This document shows, piece after piece, positions 1 through 5,251 of a stretch of 6,960 bases of DNA; the first letter of the stretch is position 1; each line of letters begins with the position of its first letter. The DNA comes from an uncultured Prevotella sp. (lineage in GTDB: Bacteria; Bacteroidota; Bacteroidia; Bacteroidales; Bacteroidaceae), in the NCBI GenBank assembly GCA_937892695.1, contig CALBJK010000142.1:1-6960 (forward strand), given 5' to 3'. Made by a program: the position numbers and the translations under genes. The notes under the pieces are model-generated. The model searched no databases. It saw nothing but the letters and a program-made list of their open reading frames with translations, and was not told where the DNA came from.

Positions 1-347
1 AGGTGCAAATCTGCTTAGCATTTTTGTACCAAGTTATTTTTTAACTGTTACTTATCTATTCTATAAATACAAAAGTATACAGAATATTGCATCAACAAGG
101 ATTTTTTTTGTAATAGTAGAGACATTTTCACATAATGATTTGAATGGCAATACAGACAAGCTTCTTTATATTTGTTTGGTATTTGAGCTTTCATTTCCTC
201 ATTTTGGGAACAATTGTTGCTTCTGTTGAGTAAAATGAAGTTGATATTCAGCATAATAGCTAAATCTTTGTTCAATCCTACCAAGATTGCACATGGCTTA
301 ATGTGGAAGATGATTTTTTGGATTTCCCTTGTATTCTTAAAATAGTG
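1..347. other. AT-rich intergenic stretch, no gene supported
   Basis: This stretch lies downstream of the last gene of the minus-strand accessory operon. The only sizeable reading frame (48-284, minus) is Asn/Lys/Tyr-rich with no recognisable domain and lacks an identifiable promoter, so I do not call it. Two small hairpins (arms 273-277/285-289 and 290-294/301-305) lie 40-75 bases after the deacylase stop and might help end the operon transcript, but neither is followed by a T-run on the minus strand. A TATATTTG match at 167-174 on the plus strand has no gene behind it. Confidence 0.5.
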
Positions 348-893
348 TCATTCACTCTTCAACACAGCAATCTTGTAGTTGTGCCCTGTCATTGGTACAA
401 ATTTCTCTATAAATTCTTGTAAATCCAATCTTATTGTTGCTGTATTGACACAAGGATGACATCCGAAGAACTTGGAAGATGCCAAAAGGTCTTTGTCTAT
501 TACTAACAGGACTTTCTTCTCTTTGTCATTCATCAATCCCATAGGTGTAACTGCTCCCGGGTGAACACCAAGTAAATCAACCATGTGTTGTTCGTCAGCA
601 AATGACAAACGGGGGCATCCCAATTCGGAAGACAGATTTTTTGTTTTGAAATGCTTGTCATTTGGCAACATCAACAGATAAAACTGCGTCTGTTGCCTAT
701 TGCAGAGAAACAGATTCTTACAGATAGGTGCACCAATTTTCTTTTCTACCGTTTCACAATCCACCATTGTATATACAGCCTCATGACATATTGTTTTGTA
801 GAATACACCTATCTTATCAAGAAAATCATAGGTTCTAATTTCCATCTCGCTTCTCTTTGCATCATTGATTGGACGACCGTTATAATATTCCAT
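348..893 (-). CDS. YbaK-domain prolyl-tRNA editing deacylase (ProX/PrdX type)
   Basis: The 181-residue protein belongs to the free-standing YbaK/aminoacyl-tRNA editing family, whose members hydrolyse Ala or Cys mischarged on tRNA(Pro) in the cytoplasm. Visible family marks are an N-terminal YxGRP (residues 4-8), YDFLDKIG (22-29), the HEAVYT segment from His37, KNLFL with the probable catalytic Lys59, RLSFA (95-99), the signature GVHPGAVTPMGLMND (109-123) and HP-VNTAT (146-153). The domain is complete and normal in length. I chose the ATG at 893 because homologues begin near the YxGRP motif and it lies 7 bases after the stop of the acetyltransferase gene; an earlier in-frame ATG at 947 would overlap that gene heavily. 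It is the last gene of the five-gene operon. Family assignment is firm; the exact editing substrate (Ala or Cys) is inferred from similarity to the ProX group. Confidence 0.88.
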   Translation of the reverse strand: MEYYNGRPINDAKRSEMEIRTYDFLDKIGVFYKTICHEAVYTMVDCETVEKKIGAPICKNLFLCNRQQTQFYLLMLPNDKHFKTKNLSSELGCPRLSFADEQHMVDLLGVHPGAVTPMGLMNDKEKKVLLVIDKDLLASSKFFGCHPCVNTATIRLDLQEFIEKFVPMTGHNYKIAVLKSE

Positions 894-900
894 TACTTTT

Positions 901-1350
901 TTATTGTTTTTGCAAATGAATAATTGGATATGGTTTGCCATCGGCATCTGTATAATCTTTGCCTATCACTTTGAACCCCTTTCGTAGATAAAATTGATAT
1001 GCCTCTGAGTTTTGTTCGTTTACATCTATCTTACGGATTCGTTTCTCTGTCAAGGCATATTTGAGCAAAGTCGAACCATACCCCTTGCCTTTCTCAGACG
1101 GAAGTACAAATAGCATTTCTACCATCTCGTCACTTAACCCCATGAATGCCACAATATTGGGTTGTCTGATAACATACAACTCTACCGCATGGAAATAAGT
1201 GTCCATTATGCGTGAACGATAATACATCAAGTCTTCTTCCGATAGAAAATGGTGGGAACTCCTTACGGATTTCCCCCATACCTCTATCAATTCGTCTTTC
1301 AACGCATCGGTAAGGCTGTCTATTTTTTCTATTCTATAGTAATCTGCCAT
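901..1350 (-). CDS. GNAT-family N-acetyltransferase, YjaB-like
   Basis: The 149-residue protein is a single GNAT domain that would transfer an acetyl group from acetyl-CoA to an amine. It resembles E. coli YjaB in order and spacing: a WGKSVRSSHHFLS segment (25-37), beta-4 reading MVEMLFV (76-82), the acetyl-CoA pyrophosphate loop around KGKGYG (87-92), the NEQN..A..FY..KGF block (111-126) and a C-terminal GKPYPIIHL. The substrate cannot be read from sequence; small molecules, peptides or protein lysines are possible. The start at 1350 matches the YjaB N-terminus and overlaps the upstream ydeI-like gene by 17 bases. ATGs at 1368 (with AAGGA 7-8 bases upstream) and 1395 are alternatives with larger overlap. 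It is the fourth gene of the operon. Some GNATs paired with antitoxins acetylate aminoacyl-tRNA, but nothing here specifically shows that. Confidence 0.85.
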   Translation of the reverse strand: MADYYRIEKIDSLTDALKDELIEVWGKSVRSSHHFLSEEDLMYYRSRIMDTYFHAVELYVIRQPNIVAFMGLSDEMVEMLFVLPSEKGKGYGSTLLKYALTEKRIRKIDVNEQNSEAYQFYLRKGFKVIGKDYTDADGKPYPIIHLQKQ

Positions 1351-1897
1351 TGTCGTTCCATTCTCCATACATAATTCCTTTCTTCGTATTTTCAAGGAGT
1401 TTTTGCAGACGGCTGTTAAACAGCTCTGGCTGTTTCTTCTTTATCTGTATGGTGTCAATCCTTACATGCTGATATAATACTGGAAACTTTTGGAAATTTT
1501 CCCATACGACAGGGTCTGACTTCAATGCTTCCAGAATGACCTTATCTATGATGAAACCTTTTTCAGTCATGTCTGGCAACACGGCGCGTCCTGCATCGGT
1601 CATTCTTCCGAGACGTTCCATTCTGCGACAACGCTCTTTGTTTAATTCCGACCACAGACTGTTTTTCCTGCGTGGTGCAAGCCGTTGGGCTGTAACACCG
1701 CTGTCAAGTTTTTTGGTAGTGCTGTCAATCCAACCGAAACACATAGCCTCTTCCACGGCATCGATGTACCAAAATGTATCATCGTCAACAGGACGACCAC
1801 GCTTCACCACAACCCAGCACTCTTTAGCCTTATCATGGTTATCCATCAGCCACTGGCGCAATTCGTCACGATTCTTTACATCTAAAAAGTTAATCAT
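1334..1897 (-). CDS. YdeI/OmpD-associated family protein
   Basis: The 187-residue protein matches the YdeI/OmdA family, described as 'bacteriocin-protection, YdeI or OmpD-associated'. Recognisable marks are an N-terminal segment with LRQWL and CWVVVKRG, the family core YIDAVEEAMCFGWIDS, then PRRKNSLWSELNK followed by an Arg-rich helix, and the typical C-terminal YGEWND. Length is normal. The biochemical activity of the family is not established, though members have been linked to resistance to antimicrobial peptides and envelope stress in other bacteria. There is no signal peptide or membrane segment, so it is probably cytoplasmic. I place the start at the ATG at 1897, 5 bases after the antitoxin stop; a GTG at 1909 would overlap the antitoxin end. 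It is third in the operon and overlaps the acetyltransferase start. Confidence 0.85.
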   Translation of the reverse strand: MINFLDVKNRDELRQWLMDNHDKAKECWVVVKRGRPVDDDTFWYIDAVEEAMCFGWIDSTTKKLDSGVTAQRLAPRRKNSLWSELNKERCRRMERLGRMTDAGRAVLPDMTEKGFIIDKVILEALKSDPVVWENFQKFPVLYQHVRIDTIQIKKKQPELFNSRLQKLLENTKKGIMYGEWNDNGRLL

Positions 1898-1902
1898 TAG
1901 TC

Positions 1903-2235
1903 TTACCACAATGCTATTTTTCCTGCGATACCCAAGTCAAGGGTAGCCGTTGCAATACCCAATGCTTGAAACACACGACTCATGGTTGGTAATGTGATAA
2001 CACTTGTACCTTTCTCCAACTTTGAAATCTGAGCACGCTGCACACCGATACGCTCACCAAGTTGCTCTTGTGTGAGGTTTTGTGCCAGTCGAGCCTTGCG
2101 TATGGCTTCGCCTACAATATAGGCGTTCACATCTTCTTGAAGTTTGGTTTCCATGGCTTCACGCTCTGGTGTACCTCTTTTGCCCCAAAGTTTATCTTTC
2201 ATGTTGTCTGCTGGTATCAATTTTATCTGTGCCAT
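1903..2235 (-). CDS. higA: XRE-family HigA-like antitoxin
   Basis: The 110-residue protein has a charged N-terminal tail (about residues 1-38) followed by a complete XRE-type helix-turn-helix (about 43-98). The core reads IRKARLAQNLTQEQLGERIG, then VQRAQISKLEKG, with the second helix positioned as in HigA and HipB-like regulators. The stop of the toxin gene lies only 4 bases upstream, and the toxin-first order is typical of higBA modules. By family knowledge it would bind and neutralise the toxin and repress its own promoter through the helix-turn-helix; the inverted repeat at 2581-2594 is the best candidate operator. Because three more genes follow without a clear promoter of their own, this protein may control the whole operon. 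The antitoxin role is inferred from domain, size and partner. Confidence 0.88.
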   Translation of the reverse strand: MAQIKLIPADNMKDKLWGKRGTPEREAMETKLQEDVNAYIVGEAIRKARLAQNLTQEQLGERIGVQRAQISKLEKGTSVITLPTMSRVFQALGIATATLDLGIAGKIALW

Positions 2236-2239
2236 AATG

Positions 2240-2548
2240 CTATTTCTTTTTATTGTTAAAATACTCTTTTCTTATTTCTTCTGCTTTGGCAATCTCCTTT
2301 AAAGGTGTTTTCTGAGTTTTCTTGACTATGCCATGTGTGGCAATAACCAAAGTTTCTTCCTCTGTGTCCCAAAAGGAGAAAAGCCTGTAGCAGATGCCAT
2401 TGTAGAGAGTGCGAAACTCCCATATCTCGGTATTCTCCAGTTTCTTGAAGATGTTGTAGTATATCTTCTGCTGAGCTTTGAATGGCTGCGCATCCAAAAA
2501 GGCTTGTGCTTCTTCTGTCAACACTACTTTTAGTTTGTTGATGCCCAT
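2240..2548 (-). CDS. higB: HigB/Gp49-type toxin of the RelE superfamily
   Basis: The 102-residue protein fits the phage-derived Gp49-like/HigB family, whose characterised relatives cut mRNA on the ribosome. Visible marks are an N-terminal beta strand (LKVVLTEEA), an Ala/Gln/Lys-rich helix, EFR at 44-46, the YRLF strand at 54-57, HG at 72-73 and the characteristic KKTQKTP at 76-82, ending in a basic helix. The reading frame stays open upstream to 2647, but I chose the ATG at 2548: a TATCTTTG promoter box at 2568-2575 puts the likely transcript start only about a dozen bases before this ATG, and the residues upstream look unlike the family. It is the first gene of a five-gene minus-strand operon and stops 4 bases before the antitoxin. 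Confidence 0.87.
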   Translation of the reverse strand: MGINKLKVVLTEEAQAFLDAQPFKAQQKIYYNIFKKLENTEIWEFRTLYNGICYRLFSFWDTEEETLVIATHGIVKKTQKTPLKEIAKAEEIRKEYFNNKKK

Positions 2549-2567
2549 TTCATTTTGATTTATGGTA

Positions 2568-2575
2568 CAAAGATA
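2568..2575 (-). promoter_or_regulatory. Bacteroidota -7 promoter box of the toxin-antitoxin operon
   Basis: On the minus strand this reads TATCTTTG, an exact match to the Bacteroidota -7 consensus TAnnTTTG. It lies 19 bases upstream of the toxin ATG, implying a very short leader. A TTG-type -33 element is not clear at the ideal spacing. No equally good box precedes the later genes, so it probably drives all five. Confidence 0.6.
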
Positions 2576-2580
2576 GCATT

Positions 2581-2594
2581 TTGTTTCCAAACAA
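2581..2594. promoter_or_regulatory. Inverted repeat next to the toxin-antitoxin promoter, putative HigA operator
   Basis: TTGTTT-CC-AAACAA has perfect 6-base arms around a 2-base centre. It begins 5 bases upstream of the -7 box, between the -7 and -33 zones, where a bound repressor would block RNA polymerase. Autorepression by XRE antitoxins at such sites is well known; that HigA binds here is inferred. Confidence 0.4.
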
Positions 2595-2688
2595 CGATAC
2601 AAATATCTATTTTTCATCACTACTGACCTCACTTTTAACACTCTCACGACTTGTTAGTGTCAGATATGTAACTTGTTCACTCTTTTAT

Positions 2689-2720
2689 TTCCCTAAGTTT
2701 GAAAATTCAAAAATAGGGAA
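2689..2720. repeat. 32-bp interrupted palindrome
   Basis: The arms are TTCCCTA (2689-2695) with TAGGGAA (2714-2720) and TTTGAA (2698-2703) with TTCAAA (2706-2711). They pair perfectly around an AA centre, and the only break is a 2-base mismatch (AG opposite AA). It lies about 115 bases upstream of the toxin-antitoxin promoter box. There is no T-run directly after it on either strand, so a terminator is not favoured; a protein-binding dyad or RNA hairpin fits better. Confidence 0.45.
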
Positions 2721-2787
2721 GAGAAAAATCGTAGATGTGAAAAATTACAGAGAAAGCAAACAATATCCGTAATATCTTACATTGTAA

Positions 2788-2946
2788 TCAAACTTCGGCT
2801 ACTTGCCTTACAAGTCTCCTTGCACCTATAAATGTGTTAATCAAATCTTAATTCCATGTTAACAAGTCTTTACCGCTAAATCCCGCTTTTGAAGCAATTT
2901 CAATGCCGTTGAACACTACCTCTTTTAGTACATTCACACTCATCAT
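2788..2946 (-). pseudogene. Possible degraded coding remnant, unidentified
   Basis: On the minus strand a frame opens with two consecutive ATGs (2946, 2943) and runs about 31 sense codons that look protein-like (LKEVVFNGIEIASKAG, then FSGKDLLTWN). It meets TAA at 2848-2850 and would continue in the same frame for 19 codons (including RRLVRQVAEV) to TGA at 2788-2790. The codons look used rather than random, but I do not recognise a family. It could be a gene fragment broken by a stop, or chance. Confidence 0.2.
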
Positions 2947-3007
2947 TAAAATATGTTTTTTGGAACATTTCGGGAACATCATACTTAGTTGCACGAACAT
3001 CACATGT

Positions 3008-3383
3008 TGATAATCAGTAAGTTAAGGTGTATCTTGTGTTATTCGGAGGAGATTAAAAAATTTCACCCGTGAGACACAGTAACAAATCGTAACCACCCCA
3101 AAAAGATGTGTTTTGGTAAAAAACTTTGATAAAAAGAAATCGCAAAATAGAGGTTAACGAATGCAAAAAGTGTTGGATCAAAAGTAAAAAAGCCCTTCTG
3201 TTTTCTGAAATGAACCATATCAGAACGCGAAATGCACCGTTTCAGACTCTCAAATGGGGCATTTCGCAAGACGGAATGGCTCATTAAGACGTTAAAATAT
3301 GTCAGTTTCTGCTGATTTTTGCCGTTTTTCGGACTTTGAAGGAGTCGTTTTCTGACAGCCGACTTGTAACTACCTGATTATCA
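3008..3383. repeat. Segment bounded by inverted TGATAATCAG copies, possible small non-autonomous element
   Basis: TGATAATCAG at 3008-3017 recurs in exact inverted form at 3374-3383. The similarity continues inward (TAAGTTA against GTAGTTA), giving 15 of 17 matches. The enclosed DNA has no transposase and is rich in hairpins (3098-3116, 3211-3283, arms 3300-3305/3352-3357). I see no convincing target-site duplication, so a mobile origin is a hypothesis; a dispersed intergenic repeat or structured RNA is also possible. Confidence 0.35.
3211..3283. repeat. Long imperfect hairpin (about 22 base pairs)
   Basis: The core arms GCGAAATGC (3227-3235) and GCATTTCGC (3259-3267) are exact inverted copies. 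Inside them CCGTTT (3237-3242) pairs with AAATGG (3252-3257), with one G-T pair, around a 9-base loop. Outside an internal loop, TGAACCAT (3211-3218) pairs with ATGGCTCA (3276-3283) with one mismatch. An open 73-codon minus-strand frame at 3063-3284 runs through this palindrome and is best seen as a by-product of it. Confidence 0.6.
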
Positions 3384-3435
3384 GCGTCTCCTATTTGGAG
3401 TGTAAATCTTCATTTTAGGCGTATTCCGCACAGAG

Positions 3436-3493
3436 CAACAACTTCGTCGAAAATTCGTCAGAAATGACGGCTTCGACCAGAGTAGTCTTGTTG
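3436..3493 (+). ncRNA. Candidate structured RNA with three nested stems and a GAAA tetraloop
   Basis: Three successive perfect stems are nested: CAACAA (3436-3441) with TTGTTG (3488-3493), GTCGAA (3446-3451) with TTCGAC (3472-3477), and CGTCA (3456-3460) with TGACG (3465-3469) closing a GAAA loop. That is 17 pairs in 58 bases, with internal loops between stems. The GNRA tetraloop exists only in the plus-strand transcript, which suggests that orientation. No promoter or known RNA family is recognised. Confidence 0.35.
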
Positions 3494-3592
3494 GACAAAC
3501 ACGGTCAAAACAGAACTTTTAGACAAAAACGGTTACAATCTGTAAGTTGCACCATACGGAGCTATAACCATCGGTTTCTTCCATACGAAAAT

Positions 3593-3630
3593 CCCCCTTG
3601 CCAGCACCGTAACTGATACAGGCAAGGGGG
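3593..3630 (-). terminator. Intrinsic terminator of the mtnN-luxS operon
   Basis: CCCCCTTGCC (3593-3602) and GGCAAGGGGG (3621-3630) form a perfect 10-base-pair GC-rich stem with an 18-base loop. On the minus strand it is followed by ATTTTCG. It starts 28 bases after the luxS stop codon, as expected for the end of that transcript. Confidence 0.8.
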
Positions 3631-3658
3631 CTTTGCTAACAATCATTACTGCTTACGC

Positions 3659-4156
3659 TCAGTCCTTGTCCGGAGTGTTATCGGGGTAATGGAGATTGGC
3701 CGGAGTGATTTTGTAGAGCACTTCGTCGAGGAACTTGCGGGCTTCCCAACGAGCCATTGGCAGGTCGTGGAGCAGATAGTTGCCGCAATCGCGAGGTGCA
3801 GCGCCGGGGATTTCGCCCTCAAAGTTGGCGATGAAGTCAAACGTCGACTTCATCAGCTCTACCACGTCGCCCGACTCCAGGTCGCCCTTGACGAGCAGAT
3901 AGTTGCCCGTCAGACAGCCCATCGGTCCCCAGTAGATGATGCGGTCCTTCCAAAGGGGTTCGTTGCGCAGATAGGTTGCGGCCAGATGCTCTATCGTGTG
4001 GAGCGCACCCGGATGCACGACCGGTTCGCGGTTGGGTTCCTTCATGCGTATGTCAAATGTCGTTATCACTTCGTTGCCCACAAAGTCCTTGCGCGAGACG
4101 TATATGCCACGCAACAGTTTGTTGTGGTTGATTGTAAAACTTGGTATCTGTTTCAT
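3659..4156 (-). CDS. luxS: S-ribosylhomocysteine lyase LuxS
   Basis: The 165-residue protein is LuxS, the cytoplasmic metal-dependent enzyme that cleaves S-ribosylhomocysteine to homocysteine and 4,5-dihydroxy-2,3-pentanedione, the precursor of autoinducer-2. The metal site HTIEH is at 53-57 (His53, His57, with Glu56 as catalytic base), and the third ligand is Cys124 in the PRDCGNYLLHDL segment. The catalytic cysteine is Cys81 in GPMGCLTG, and the substrate-binding FDIR with Arg37 is present. The position after the catalytic cysteine is Leu, where Arg or Gln is common in other LuxS proteins; the flanking core is intact, so I expect activity. Length is normal. It starts 6 bases after mtnN, in the same operon and the next step of the same pathway, and is followed by a strong terminator. 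Confidence 0.97.
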   Translation of the reverse strand: MKQIPSFTINHNKLLRGIYVSRKDFVGNEVITTFDIRMKEPNREPVVHPGALHTIEHLAATYLRNEPLWKDRIIYWGPMGCLTGNYLLVKGDLESGDVVELMKSTFDFIANFEGEIPGAAPRDCGNYLLHDLPMARWEARKFLDEVLYKITPANLHYPDNTPDKD

Positions 4157-4162
4157 TATCGT

Positions 4163-4852
4163 CTATTTGTTTATTTCTTCGAGAAAAGCCTTTGTCACGC
4201 AGAACGACCCTTCGGCCATCGTGTCCCAGAAGTTGTAGTACATTTCGGCCTTGTGGTCCTTGAGCGGAATGTCGCTGATTATGCGGAAACTGACAAACTT
4301 CACTCCGTAAATGTAACAGGTCTGGGCTATGGAGCAGCTCTCCATGTCGACGGCCACGGCCTCGGGGAAGGCATCGAGTATGCCGCGCATCTTCTCGCGT
4401 CTGTCTACAAACCAGTCGCCGCTGACAACCAGCCCCTTGCGCACACGCACACCGCAGTCGATGGCCGCAGCCTTGGCTACGATATCGGCGGGCGACTCAA
4501 ACCGTTCAGGCATTCCCAGAATCTGCCCATAGGCACCCTCCGAGCCACAATACACATCGTGGTAGCAGCAAGCCGTACTGACTACTACATCTTTCACTTC
4601 GAGCGAAACGTCAGCCCCACCGGCCACTCCTGTCGACACCACCAGATCAGGACTGTAACCGTTAATGAGCGCGGCGGCACCGACAGCCGAATTGACCTTG
4701 CCTATGCCGCACTGCATCATTACGACATCGTTTCCCCCAATATTGCCGAGGACAAAGTCGCGTCCGCCGTGACTCTCCGTCACAGCACCGACGGCAAGAG
4801 CTTTAAGATGGGCAAACTCCTTGTCCATAGCTACTATTATTCCTATTTTCAT
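4163..4852 (-). CDS. mtnN: 5'-methylthioadenosine/S-adenosylhomocysteine nucleosidase
   Basis: The 229-residue protein is MTAN (MtnN/Pfs), which hydrolyses the glycosidic bond of S-adenosylhomocysteine and methylthioadenosine, releasing adenine. The N-terminus MKIGIIVAMDKE places the catalytic Glu at residue 12 as in E. coli. CGIGKVNSA (48-56) and STGVAGG (73-79) form the nucleoside site. VDMES carries the ribose-binding Glu171, and RIISD carries Ser193 and the catalytic Asp194. Length is typical. It is the first gene of a two-gene operon with luxS, which uses its product S-ribosylhomocysteine. A TACCTTTG promoter box lies 92 bases upstream, and the leader contains a hairpin. The ATG at 4852 gives the standard N-terminus. 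Confidence 0.97.
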   Translation of the reverse strand: MKIGIIVAMDKEFAHLKALAVGAVTESHGGRDFVLGNIGGNDVVMMQCGIGKVNSAVGAAALINGYSPDLVVSTGVAGGADVSLEVKDVVVSTACCYHDVYCGSEGAYGQILGMPERFESPADIVAKAAAIDCGVRVRKGLVVSGDWFVDRREKMRGILDAFPEAVAVDMESCSIAQTCYIYGVKFVSFRIISDIPLKDHKAEMYYNFWDTMAEGSFCVTKAFLEEINK

Positions 4853-4893
4853 CGTCTTCTTTTCTTATCCGCACCAGAAAGGCCACGCAACGA

Positions 4894-4915
4894 GGCTTCC
4901 TGACGATCAGGAGCC
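4894..4915 (-). promoter_or_regulatory. Hairpin in the mtnN-luxS leader
   Basis: TCCTGA and TCAGGA form a perfect 6-base-pair stem around a 3-base loop, lengthened by GGC/GCC beyond a single bulged base to 9 pairs. It lies within the predicted untranslated leader, ending about 41 bases before the ATG. It matches no riboswitch I know. It could influence translation or RNA stability. Confidence 0.35.
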
Positions 4916-4943
4916 ACAGCCATAGCCACCGGTAACGTGAAAA

Positions 4944-4951
4944 CAAAGGTA
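4944..4951 (-). promoter_or_regulatory. Bacteroidota -7 promoter box of mtnN-luxS
   Basis: The minus strand reads TACCTTTG, an exact TAnnTTTG match, 92 bases upstream of the mtnN ATG, giving a leader of roughly 80 bases. The -33 element is weak. This is the only exact match in the divergent intergenic region on this strand that I noticed. Confidence 0.55.
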
Positions 4952-5251
4952 CATATAAATTATGACTCGTGGCTTTAGGACAACAAAAAATTTAATCTCC
5001 GGCCATTGTCCCGTGGAAAATCAGAAGTTTGGCACAGTATTCGTTAGTGGAATACGATAAGGTATAATCATGAAACGTGGAAAACAAGCCTCACTTAGGT
5101 GCAATGTTGGCATACGTTTTTGTCATAAGTGAAAAAAGAGACGTGGCCTGCACCCTACCATTTTGAAAAAGGTATGCCATTATGGCAAGGTGGAGCTGTT
5201 CGCCACGTATCAATGAAACAACCTGAATCGGGAAAAGAACAGATAAAAAAG
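4952..5251. other. Divergent intergenic region between mtnN and the aspartokinase-like gene
   Basis: No gene is called here. A hairpin with 6-base arms lies at 5037-5042/5050-5055. TACGTTTT at 5113-5120 on the plus strand is one base off the -7 consensus and is a weak promoter candidate for the rightward gene. A short palindrome lies at 5175-5187. The rightward frame is open from 5129, but this part does not resemble the start of an aspartokinase. Confidence 0.4.
5175..5187. promoter_or_regulatory. Operator-like palindrome upstream of the aspartokinase-like gene
   Basis: TGCCAT-T-ATGGCA has perfect 6-base arms around one base, 64 bases before the chosen ATG. The compact symmetry suits a dimeric regulator, but no binding protein can be named, and a 6-base palindrome can occur by chance. 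Confidence 0.25.

Larger units (their letters stand above)
2595..3592. other. Roughly 1-kb intergenic region with several inverted repeats
   Basis: No intact, recognisable gene is present on either strand. It contains a palindrome (2689-2720), a possible coding remnant (2788-2946), a segment bounded by inverted TGATAATCAG copies (3008-3383) with a long internal hairpin (3211-3283), and a nested stem-loop (3436-3493), each listed separately. The left part is strongly AT-rich and sits upstream of the divergent-facing accessory operon; the right end abuts the luxS terminator. Confidence 0.6.

Noticed and set aside
167..174. TATATTTG, an exact -7 promoter match on the plus strand
   Set aside because: No rightward gene follows, and the match is easy to obtain by chance in AT-rich DNA.
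48..284. 78-codon minus-strand frame near the left edge
   Set aside because: Low-complexity AT-rich composition, no domain and no promoter or operon context.
273..305. Two adjacent 5-base-pair hairpins as a terminator for the accessory operon
   Set aside because: Stems are short and no T-run follows on the minus strand, so the evidence is too weak to call.
1536..1946. 136-codon plus-strand frame
   Set aside because: Antisense to the YdeI-family gene, with no domain of its own.
2549..2647. 33-residue N-terminal extension of the toxin
   Set aside because: The promoter box at 2568-2575 lies inside it, and the extension does not resemble the family; the ATG at 2548 gives a normal-length toxin.
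3063..3284. 73-codon minus-strand frame in the intergenic region
   Set aside because: It runs through a long palindrome, has no recognisable domain, and is better explained by the repeat structure.
2987..3552. Direct repeat AGTTGCAC at 2987-2994 and 3545-3552
   Set aside because: Eight-base matches of this kind are expected by chance over half a kilobase, and no other boundary supports them as target duplications.
3689..4903. 404-codon plus-strand frame antisense to luxS and mtnN
   Set aside because: It lies opposite two clearly identified enzymes with intact active sites and shows no domain. It is a shadow frame caused by GC-biased codon positions.
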